Shown one piece after another: positions 7,580-15,023 of a DNA stretch of 31,669 nt. The DNA lies in assembly GCA_964542475.1 (NCBI GenBank), contig CAZIUL010000048.1, positions 1 through 31,669 of the forward strand, given 5' to 3'. A program made the translations under genes and the position numbers. The stretch is from CAZIUL01 sp964542475 (lineage in GTDB: Bacteria; Planctomycetota; B15-G4; CAYZWU01). The notes under the pieces were generated by a model. It worked only from the letters and a program-made list of their open reading frames with translations, ran no database searches and had not been told where the DNA came from. How positions within the stretch are numbered: position 1 is the first letter of the stretch; each line of letters starts with the position of its first letter.

Positions 7580-9499
7580 TTACCGCATCCCCGAAAAGGT
7601 AACCTTCAGCCTTGCGCCTTTCTTGAACTCGTGCTGCACCGGAAGGAGCACGAAATTGTCCGTGATGACCGGGGCAGGGCCTTGCGCGTTTTCGATTTTG
7701 ATCTCCGAGATCCTGAACGGAAGCAGTGCTGCGGGCGGGCGCCTCGGTATGCCGGTTCTGTTCAGCTTGACCTCGAACACGAACCGAACACGGCCGGTCT
7801 CCTCGATAACGCTGTGTTCGAGGCTGCACTCGTAGTCAGGCTCGCGCACCCCGGCCGTGCGCGCCTCCCATGCCGGGTCGCCGTAAAAAACAACCGTGTC
7901 CCTGTCCCACTGAAGCCCCAGCTCATCCTTGGACCGGGCCTGCACCTCAGCAGAAGCGCGGTTGATCGCGGCCTTGTCGTGCTCGATGTTAAAATCGGTG
8001 ACCTTTCGATCGAGGCTTCCCGGGTACTCGCGGCAGAGCCGCTCCACAAGCGCCTGGTTGCTGAAAAAGAAGGACTCCGCCAGGGTATGCGCGCCCTGGA
8101 GCCTCACGAAGTAGTCGAGCACACCCCATCCCATGTAGCCGTACCAGGTCGACACCGTGTACCCGTACATCTGGCGCGCGCCGCCGGATGAAAGCCAGCC
8201 GAGAGCCATCGAATCGAGCCCGTCGATTCGTCCGATGAGGCAGTTCCCCCCGGCGCAGTAGACCTTGGGGTTGGGCGAGTCGATGTCGTACCGGTTCCCC
8301 TTCGTGTCCAGCCCGTAGAGCCGCCCCTTTTCGCAGCGGAGCTGCCCGCTTTTGAACGAGTAGCCTATCTGCCAGTCGTGCTCTGTTGCGTGCCCGCTGG
8401 TAATAAAAATATCCGGCATCTCCTCGTTGAGCGTTCTCACTATCGCCTCGGTTGCATCGCCGGGGCACTCCTTCTTCTCGGGCTCCATGCCGGGGTTCTT
8501 GACATACATCACCCCCTGCTCGCCCTCCGAATAGGCGCGCCCTTCCATGAAAAAGCCGAGATCCCTGTTGCACCCGGCAGCCGCGCTCCGCACCGTGAGC
8601 GGCTCCTCATCCGTTGCGAGCTTGAGAGCGGCCTGTGCGTCAAGGCCGGTCACGATCCCCCAGATCACATCGCCGTAAGGGTCTTGATCAAGCAGGCGCG
8701 TCATGCGATGCACCTTTCCAACGAACCTGCGCCCAGCCTCCTCAGGAGGAACCACAAAACAGGCGTGCCTGGGAAACACAGCGGATAGCTCATCCCTTGC
8801 CTGGGTCACATCGTACGGATACAGTATCAATGCCGCATCGTGCCTTGCAGCGAGCGTGTCCACCACAGCCCTCCACCCGGGCTTTTCATAGACCGCCCTT
8901 CTCGCGACAACAGCATACGCGCTTTCCTTGTCCGCGGGGATCCTCTCGGTTTTTCCCGGATCAAAATCCGTCCCGGCCGGAAATGAACAGGCCACGCTCA
9001 CCTTTTTCAGCCAGTAGCAGGTCGGGCCGCCCGCGAACCTGATCTCGATCCTGTTCCTGCCGAGCGACAAGAACTTGGTGATCATGATCCTGTCCGTGTC
9101 GAACACATGCGTTCCCACGTCCCACTCCGAGACCGCGGTCTTGCCGTTGATCAGGATCGATATTCTCGACACACCGCCGAGCTCGACGCGCGCGCCTGAT
9201 GAGAGGTGCTCGATCTTGAGCGCGGCTTTTGCGGGCTTTGCAGGAATGTCGAACTCCCACGCCAGCTTGCTCACGCCCGCCGCCTTGAACACCACACCGG
9301 AATTGTTGCCCTGCTGGTTTGACTGTACAAGCACGAGCTCCGGAACCAGGCCGTTTGTTCTTGCTACCCCTTTCTCTTCGAAGGAAAGGAAGTATTCCTT
9401 TTCAACCGCCTCTTCTTCCCACTCTTCAGGCGTACGTGCAAACAAATCCGCGGCAAACACGCAAAACAGAACAGCTGCCGCGAGCGGGATCGGTTTCAT
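7580..9499 (-). CDS. Exported protein with gingipain-like (clan CD) cysteine peptidase domain
   Basis: This 639-residue secreted protein has a signal peptide (MKPIPLAAAVLFCVFAADLFA). A beta-rich N-terminal domain (about 75-180) has the look of a galactose-binding jelly roll (ISILINGKTAVSEWDVG...NRIEIRF). The central domain has TSGHATEHDW with His370 and CAGGNC with Cys415 and Cys420. It continues into DSMALGWLSSGGARQMYGYT, which resembles the region after the catalytic Cys in peptidase family C25 (gingipain). The His-to-Cys distance of 45-50 residues suits clan CD. A C-terminal beta-sandwich follows. Peptidase activity is inferred, since the usual His-Gly is His-Ala here. The start is the ATG at 9499, with AGGAGGG 5-6 nt upstream; a GTG at 9517 lies upstream of that ribosome site and is rejected. 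It is divergent from the URO-D/GH2 operon. Confidence 0.72.
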   Translation of the reverse strand: MKPIPLAAAVLFCVFAADLFARTPEEWEEEAVEKEYFLSFEEKGVARTNGLVPELVLVQSNQQGNNSGVVFKAAGVSKLAWEFDIPAKPAKAALKIEHLSSGARVELGGVSRISILINGKTAVSEWDVGTHVFDTDRIMITKFLSLGRNRIEIRFAGGPTCYWLKKVSVACSFPAGTDFDPGKTERIPADKESAYAVVARRAVYEKPGWRAVVDTLAARHDAALILYPYDVTQARDELSAVFPRHACFVVPPEEAGRRFVGKVHRMTRLLDQDPYGDVIWGIVTGLDAQAALKLATDEEPLTVRSAAAGCNRDLGFFMEGRAYSEGEQGVMYVKNPGMEPEKKECPGDATEAIVRTLNEEMPDIFITSGHATEHDWQIGYSFKSGQLRCEKGRLYGLDTKGNRYDIDSPNPKVYCAGGNCLIGRIDGLDSMALGWLSSGGARQMYGYTVSTWYGYMGWGVLDYFVRLQGAHTLAESFFFSNQALVERLCREYPGSLDRKVTDFNIEHDKAAINRASAEVQARSKDELGLQWDRDTVVFYGDPAWEARTAGVREPDYECSLEHSVIEETGRVRFVFEVKLNRTGIPRRPPAALLPFRISEIKIENAQGPAPVITDNFVLLPVQHEFKKGARLKVTFSGMR

Positions 9500-9562
9500 T
9501 TTTCCCTCCTGGCTCACCTGGATCGGACAGACCGCGCGACCGAAGAAATCCGGCTTCTTCAG

Positions 9563-9598
9563 GTGAACATTATCACACCTCGTCGTATAATCAGTCCA
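9563..9598. promoter_or_regulatory. Overlapping divergent promoters
   Basis: Plus strand: a perfect TATAAT at 9586-9591, with a weak -35 (GTGAAC, 9563-9568, 17-bp spacer). It lies 6 nt before the ATG at 9598, so transcription would begin at or next to the start codon. Minus strand: TGGACT (9598-9593), 18-bp spacer, and GATAAT (9574-9569) preceded by an extended TG, serving the protease-like gene. The two promoters share the same DNA, so RNA polymerase binding on one strand should exclude the other. Confidence 0.5.
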
Positions 9599-10632
9599 TG
9601 AATTCCAGGGAACGAGTTCGAGCGGCTTTGAGCTTCGAGAAGCCTGACAGGCCTCCGGTGTTCGCCACCTTTGTTCCCGAGGTCGAGTCGCGCCTTCGCG
9701 AAATCCACGGCTGCGTCGATTCGGAGGACCTGGGAGCGGCGCTCGGCAACGACATGGTCAAGAGCTGCGTTGGCATGGAGCTGAGCTTCTACGGAAAGCC
9801 CGAGCCGGAGTACACGGACGAGTGGGGAATCCGCTGGCGGTACGTGAAGAACCGGTTCGGCTCCTTCACCGAGATCGCAAGGCACCCGCTTGCAGGAGAC
9901 ATGTCCGGGCTGGACAGGTACAGCATCCCCGACCCGAAGCTCGATGCGCAATATGACGGATTCCGGATCATGAAGAAGCGCTACGGCGGGGAGAAGTGGC
10001 TCGTGGGATCGAGCCAGATCAGCATCTTCGAGGCTGCCTGGTACTTGCGCGGCCTGGAGCAGCTTCTCGTTGACATGGCGCTCGAGCCCGGCTATGTACA
10101 CGCGCTCATGGACAAGGTCATGCGGTTCCCCCTCGAGGCGGGGCGCAGGCACGCAGAGCTCGGCGCTGACATGGTCTGGTTCGGGGACGATGTGTCATCC
10201 CAGCAGGGCATGATGATCTCGCCGGAAATGTGGCGCACCTTTCTCAAGCCCCGCTACGCCGCCCTTTTCAGCGCGGCCAAAAAGGCAAACCCCGGAGTCA
10301 AGATCGCATACCATAGTTGCGGCAACTGCGAGGCGGTGCTCGATGACATGGTCGAGATCGGGCTCGATGTTTTGAACCCGGTCCAGCCCCTGGCGATCGA
10401 CCCGTTCGAAATCAAGAAGCGCTATGGCTCATACCTTGCCCTGTTCGGCGGGCTCTGCGTGCAGCAGGTCATGCCTAACGGAACTATTGACGAGGTGCAA
10501 AGCATGGTGCGGGAGCTCAAAAAAGTATGCGGCAAAGGCGGGGGGTATATCCTTGCTCCCGCCCATCACATCCAGGCAGACACGCCGATCGAAAACATAA
10601 ACACTTTTTACACGGAGGCTTTGAAAAGTTGA
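9598..10632 (+). CDS. Uroporphyrinogen decarboxylase-superfamily protein (not HemE)
   Basis: This 344-residue TIM-barrel protein opens with MNSRERVRAALSFEKPDRPP, the usual start of URO-D-like proteins of the MtaA/CmuA-type methyltransferase branch. It lacks the RQAGR motif of true HemE. His239-x-Cys241 (YHSCGN) matches the zinc-binding H-x-C of corrinoid-linked methyltransferases. The third ligand is unclear: Cys287 in FGGLC is a candidate. The C-terminus GGGYILAPAHHIQADTP is typical of uncharacterised URO-D-like proteins. Likely roles are methyl transfer or decarboxylation of an unknown substrate. The ATG at 9598 gives the normal family length. There is no Shine-Dalgarno, and a TATAAT ends 6 nt before it, so the mRNA may be leaderless. 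The next gene starts at a TTG overlapping this stop. Confidence 0.88.
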   Translation: MNSRERVRAALSFEKPDRPPVFATFVPEVESRLREIHGCVDSEDLGAALGNDMVKSCVGMELSFYGKPEPEYTDEWGIRWRYVKNRFGSFTEIARHPLAGDMSGLDRYSIPDPKLDAQYDGFRIMKKRYGGEKWLVGSSQISIFEAAWYLRGLEQLLVDMALEPGYVHALMDKVMRFPLEAGRRHAELGADMVWFGDDVSSQQGMMISPEMWRTFLKPRYAALFSAAKKANPGVKIAYHSCGNCEAVLDDMVEIGLDVLNPVQPLAIDPFEIKKRYGSYLALFGGLCVQQVMPNGTIDEVQSMVRELKKVCGKGGGYILAPAHHIQADTPIENINTFYTEALKS

Positions 10633-13600
10633 GATCCATAACACTGCAATGCGCTGGCCTGTCAGCCGCGGCCCTGTTTTTCACAATCGCCGCGCAAGCC
10701 GCCCACTGCTCCCCTGCTGCAGGCGGAACAGAAGCTGTTCAGGACTGGCATCGCGTCGCATACGACAACGCAGGGGTCGCCGGCCAACAGGAGCACCTTC
10801 TTTCCGGGGGCAGCTACCGATACCCTGAAAAAGATCTGGCCCTTTCCGTCACAGGCGCAGACAACCCATCACGTTTCGTGGCTTTCGGTGAAAGGGTTGT
10901 TTTCGGATATGCCGGCATGAAGGAAAAGGCCCGGTACAAGGCCCGCCTCACCTTTATGTCCGACGGCCCGCGGGAGCAGAGGATCTCTATGAACGGAAAG
11001 GCCCTCGAAAAAAGCGTGATGCTCGAAAAAGGAGGGCTCCTGCGCATTGACCTGGACCTCCCAACGCAAGGGTCCGATGCCCCGGACACCATGACCATCG
11101 AGATCACGCGGATCGCAGGGCCTAACGCCGTGATCTCGGAAATCGAGATCCTGTCCTCTGACCCGGTTGCTTTGGCGCCCGCGGAAAAACCGGGCCTGTT
11201 GACCGTCGAAGAACGTTCAAGCATTAAAAAAAACTTCAAGAAGCTGATGCCGCGGCTGACCCCTCGTCCCATGCGTACGCAAGGAACCGCGTCTCCTCAG
11301 ATGACGCTGAACGGCTCGTGGAGCTTCAACGCAAAGCCGGATGACAACTTTTGGAAGATGCGGAACCAGGGCAGCGGCTGGTACGAAGTCGTGGTTCCCG
11401 CTGAATGGGCGATGCAGGGGTTCGAGGTCGAGCCCGGCACCGCTGCCGCATATCTCAAGAGCTTCGAGCTTCCCCCCGACTGGGCGGGCAAACGGGTCAA
11501 GCTCAGGTTCGACGCGGTGTACAGCCTTTGCACGGTCTGGGTCAACGGTAAAGAAGCGGGACGCCACGAAGGAGGGTTCACCCCTTTCGAGCTCGATGTG
11601 ACAGGGCTCGTACACAAAGGTGTCAACTGGATCGCGCTCTCGGTTCAGAACGAATCAATGGCTGACACCATTGCAAGCGGCACCCAGTACGCTGCCCACC
11701 AGCTCGGGGGCATCACGAGGAAGGTCACGCTGTTCGCTCTGCCGCAGGTTCATGTCGCGGACCTTTTCATTCAAACGAAGTTCGACGAAGAGTATAGCGA
11801 CGCAACGGTACATGCCGCGCTCAAGATCGTAAACGAAAGCGAGAGCGACTGCGTTGATCTTGAGTGTTGCATAACAATCTCTCCCTGGGGCGAGCACGAA
11901 AACGCAAAATCCCTTGCAGAGGCCTGTGTCAGGATCCCGAAGATCCCCGCGGACGGCGTGATTGACAAGGTCATCGAAATCCCCGTGTGTAATCCCGCCA
12001 AATGGGATCCGGAGCATCCGAACCTCCACACCCTTTCATGCGCTTTGAGCAGCGGTTCCGCGCCGCTTGCAACAATACAGGAGCGGTTCGGCTTCCGCGA
12101 CGTCGGGATCAGGAGCGGCAGGGTGTTCGTGAACAACAAGCCTGTAAAGCTAAGAGGCATCTGCAGGCACGAGGTGCACCCCCTTCTCGGAAGGGCGCTC
12201 ACGCAAAAGCAATGGAGAAAGGATGCGGAGCTTTTTCGCGGTTGCAACATCAACTACATCCGCACATCTCATTACCCGCCTGCCGAGGAGTTCATCGATC
12301 TTTGCGATGAGCTCGGCCTGTTCGTGGAGCTGGAGGCGCCGATCTGCTGGGTCGGCCACGCCGCGAACATGAGCTGGAAGAGGTGGAAATACACCGATGA
12401 AAAGTTCGCATCACTTATCACCCGGGCAAACCTTGAAACAATCGCGGGGCACCGCAACAACCCGAGCGTTATCATTCGATCGCTCGCGAACGAGTCGCTC
12501 TGGAGCAGGAACTTCGCCCTCGCTGCATGCCATGTCCGCCTGGCGGACCCATCGAGGCTTTTTAGCTTTCACGACCAGTGCTGGGGCGGGTACAACAACC
12601 TCGGCAGCGCGGAAATGGACGTGGCCAACATTCACTACCCGGGGCCGGACGGTCCCGCGCGCACCGACTCGACAACCCGCCCGGTCCTGTTCGGCGAATA
12701 CTGCCACCTGAACACCTATAACCGCGAAGAGATCACAGCGGACCCGGGGGTCCGCGAGGCGTACGGCCGCGCCCTGAAAAGCATGTGGGACGAGATGTAC
12801 GCGCACTCCGGCTGCCTCGGAGGCGCCATCTGGTCGGGCGTGGATGACGTGTTCCTTCTTCCGTCGGGCAAGGTCGTGGGGTACGGCGAATGGGGGCCGA
12901 TCGACGGTTGGAGGCGGACAAAACCGGAATATCATCACATCACAAAGGCCTACTCACCGGTGCGCATCCATGAACGGTTTTTTACTGTTCCCGAGGATGG
13001 AGCGCCCCTACGCATCAAGGTCGAAAACCGGCACGATTTCACTAACCTGAAAGAGCTCGATATTCGCTGGAGCCTCGGCGGGAGCGAGGGAGCGGCAACA
13101 GCGGATGTTCCGCCACACTCCTTTGGAGAGCTCCTCATCCCAACCCGCCTGGGCAGTACGGATGAAAACAACGAGCTCGCCTTGACCTTTGTGAGCCCCC
13201 GCGGCTTTGTGATCGATGAGTACCTGCTGCGCCCGCTGATAAAACCGGGGACCGATGCGGCACATCAGGAAAAGCTGCCGCAGGACACAACGGCAAACCT
13301 GAAAGTGGAGGTCTCTCCCGAAGAGATAACCGTTTCCGGCAAAGGTTTCACATGGAGGATAAGCGCGGTCTCCGGAAAGGTCATCGAGGGAAGGGCCGGT
13401 GATGAAACGGTCTTTACGGGCGGGCCGCACCTGATGATACTGCCGTTGAAAACCGGGCCCTGCAAGACCGAGCATTCGGCAAAGATACCGCCGTTCAACA
13501 GAACCTGTGCGGGCTGGTCAGTGCAAGGCGTGGAAACCGTGAAAACAGGTGGAGGCGTCGAGATCAAGGTGCGCGGCGGATACGCGGAGGCGAACGGCTC

Positions 13601-14132
13601 GTACACTCTGAAGATCGATCGCACGGGAGGGTTGACCCTGGACTATTCGTTCGTTTGCCAACACGAGATAAATCCCAGGCAGGCGGGCATGGTCATGGAC
13701 CTGTGCGCGGATTTTTCCGTTCTGGATTGGGAGCGCAACGCGTTCTGGACGGTCTATCCCGACGATCACATCGGCCGCGCACAAGGCACGGCCATCGCCT
13801 CCCGCGGCCAACAGCACCGAGACATACCGCGCTTGAACCCTAAGTGGCCGTGGGCCTGGGATGAAAACGAGATGGGAAGCTGCGATTTCCGGGCAACCAG
13901 GACAGGAATCAAGCGGGCCTGGTTCACATCGGATTCGGGCAAAAAGGTGTTCATCGAATCGGACGGTACACAGGCTCTGCGAGCGTACCTGAACAACACC
14001 AAAACCAGCTTCCTGGTCGCGTGTCTTGACACCGGGGGCGCGGACATGTTTCTGAGCTCCCACTACAAGAAAGAGCGCATCACCCTGAAAAAAGGCTCTG
14101 TCATCGAGGACACGATCAGGCTGCATTACTGA
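10629..14132 (+). CDS. Secreted glycoside hydrolase family 2 enzyme
   Basis: This is a 1167-residue exported GH2-type glycosidase. The order is: signal peptide (to about residue 30), an extra N-terminal beta domain (to about 210), the GH2 sugar-binding jelly roll (GSWSFNAKPDDNFW...WVNGKEAGRHEGGFTPFELDVT), an Ig-like domain, and the TIM barrel (from about 510, RGICRHEVHPLLGRA and RTSHYPP). A C-terminal beta-sandwich resembles the small domain of large beta-galactosidases. The acid/base is Glu622 (LANES) and the nucleophile is Glu690 (LFGEYCH). Activity is beta-galactosidase- or beta-glucuronidase-like; the exact sugar cannot be read. The start is a TTG at 10629 that overlaps the URO-D stop, with GGAGG at 10614-10618. 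No early ATG exists in this frame. A longer upstream reading has no signal peptide at its start and is rejected. Confidence 0.9.
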   Translation: MRSITLQCAGLSAAALFFTIAAQAAHCSPAAGGTEAVQDWHRVAYDNAGVAGQQEHLLSGGSYRYPEKDLALSVTGADNPSRFVAFGERVVFGYAGMKEKARYKARLTFMSDGPREQRISMNGKALEKSVMLEKGGLLRIDLDLPTQGSDAPDTMTIEITRIAGPNAVISEIEILSSDPVALAPAEKPGLLTVEERSSIKKNFKKLMPRLTPRPMRTQGTASPQMTLNGSWSFNAKPDDNFWKMRNQGSGWYEVVVPAEWAMQGFEVEPGTAAAYLKSFELPPDWAGKRVKLRFDAVYSLCTVWVNGKEAGRHEGGFTPFELDVTGLVHKGVNWIALSVQNESMADTIASGTQYAAHQLGGITRKVTLFALPQVHVADLFIQTKFDEEYSDATVHAALKIVNESESDCVDLECCITISPWGEHENAKSLAEACVRIPKIPADGVIDKVIEIPVCNPAKWDPEHPNLHTLSCALSSGSAPLATIQERFGFRDVGIRSGRVFVNNKPVKLRGICRHEVHPLLGRALTQKQWRKDAELFRGCNINYIRTSHYPPAEEFIDLCDELGLFVELEAPICWVGHAANMSWKRWKYTDEKFASLITRANLETIAGHRNNPSVIIRSLANESLWSRNFALAACHVRLADPSRLFSFHDQCWGGYNNLGSAEMDVANIHYPGPDGPARTDSTTRPVLFGEYCHLNTYNREEITADPGVREAYGRALKSMWDEMYAHSGCLGGAIWSGVDDVFLLPSGKVVGYGEWGPIDGWRRTKPEYHHITKAYSPVRIHERFFTVPEDGAPLRIKVENRHDFTNLKELDIRWSLGGSEGAATADVPPHSFGELLIPTRLGSTDENNELALTFVSPRGFVIDEYLLRPLIKPGTDAAHQEKLPQDTTANLKVEVSPEEITVSGKGFTWRISAVSGKVIEGRAGDETVFTGGPHLMILPLKTGPCKTEHSAKIPPFNRTCAGWSVQGVETVKTGGGVEIKVRGGYAEANGSYTLKIDRTGGLTLDYSFVCQHEINPRQAGMVMDLCADFSVLDWERNAFWTVYPDDHIGRAQGTAIASRGQQHRDIPRLNPKWPWAWDENEMGSCDFRATRTGIKRAWFTSDSGKKVFIESDGTQALRAYLNNTKTSFLVACLDTGGADMFLSSHYKKERITLKKGSVIEDTIRLHY

Positions 14133-14150
14133 GAGCGACACGATCAAGCG

Positions 14151-15023
14151 ATGAGACCACACGTAATCGACAGAACGAAGTGCGATCTTTGCGGCGTCTG
14201 CGCCGAGATCTGCGGCCGCGAAATCTTCCGCATCGATAACGAATCCATTGTTTTCGAGCCCGGGGAAACGTGCATCGGGTGCGGGCACTGCATGGCAGCG
14301 TGCCCGAACGGAGCACTCGTTCTCAAAGACGGAAACGTGCCCGCTTCCCTGGATCCCGAAAGCATGCAGTCGTACGACGCGCTTTTGCACTTTTTGAGAT
14401 CCCGAAGATCCACGAGAAGGTTCAGGCCTGATCCGCCTCCCCGCGATGTGCTCGAAAAGCTCGTGGAATCGGCGAGGCACGCGCCCACAGGAACGAACAC
14501 GCAGGATGTAAAAATCGTTTTTGTGACCGACCCGGCCCTGCTGGAATCGCTCAAGGAACGAATCATGGCCAGGTACGCGGAGTACGAGAGGCATCTCTCC
14601 AATCCGGTCAAACGGTTCTTCCTGAAAAAGTTCGTGGACAAGAGGCTGGGAGAGGTGTCGATCCGGCAATATCTCGCCGGTTTCATGGAAGATTATCGCA
14701 AAGGCAAAGACCCGCTTTTTCACGAGGCTCCGGCGGCAGCGTTCCTGTACACGGGAGAGGATGCCAGCACACCGGTGGAGGACTGCTGTTTGGCGCTGTT
14801 CCACATGGTTCTCGCGGCTGAACGCCTGGGCCTCGGTTCCTGCCTGCTCGGCACCGTGGAGGCGGCGTTTTCAAAAACACCGTCCCTCAACGAGCTCATC
14901 CGGATTCCCAAAGGCAATCCCATGCGCGCGTGCGCATGCTTCGGGTATCCCCGCATCCCGTTCCAACGGCTCGCTGACAGGAAAGAGGCATCCGTAACCT
15001 GGTTGCAGGGGGAGCGCTCATGA
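14151..15023 (+). CDS. Ferredoxin-nitroreductase fusion protein
   Basis: This 290-residue protein has an N-terminal 2x[4Fe-4S] ferredoxin domain: Cys11, 14, 17 and 21 (CDLCGVCAEIC), and a second CIGCGHCMAACP cluster around residues 42-52. An FMN-dependent nitroreductase domain follows (about 80-285), with RRSTRRFRPDPP and SARHAPTGTNTQ as the usual FMN-contacting strand and loop. Such fusions move electrons between ferredoxin-type clusters and a flavin to reduce an unknown cytoplasmic substrate. It begins 18 nt after the GH2 stop and ends in an ATGA overlap with the next gene, so it is part of the same operon. The substrate link to the URO-D-like and membrane proteins is unknown. Confidence 0.92.
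   Translation: MRPHVIDRTKCDLCGVCAEICGREIFRIDNESIVFEPGETCIGCGHCMAACPNGALVLKDGNVPASLDPESMQSYDALLHFLRSRRSTRRFRPDPPPRDVLEKLVESARHAPTGTNTQDVKIVFVTDPALLESLKERIMARYAEYERHLSNPVKRFFLKKFVDKRLGEVSIRQYLAGFMEDYRKGKDPLFHEAPAAAFLYTGEDASTPVEDCCLALFHMVLAAERLGLGSCLLGTVEAAFSKTPSLNELIRIPKGNPMRACACFGYPRIPFQRLADRKEASVTWLQGERS

Noticed and set aside
9319..9597. Upstream extension of the URO-D-like gene
   Set aside because: The extension is antisense to the signal peptide region of the divergent gene and crosses both promoters; family length and conserved start fit the ATG at 9598.
9598..10632. HemE (uroporphyrinogen decarboxylase of haem synthesis)
   Set aside because: The RQAGR motif and other HemE active-site signatures are absent, and an H-x-C zinc-type motif is present.
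13518..14804. Long minus-strand open frame (428 codons) across the GH2 and nitroreductase genes
   Set aside because: It is antisense to two clear genes and crosses their junction, has no family motif and arises from GC-rich codon bias. The same applies to 15803-16996 and 21204-22631 on the minus strand.
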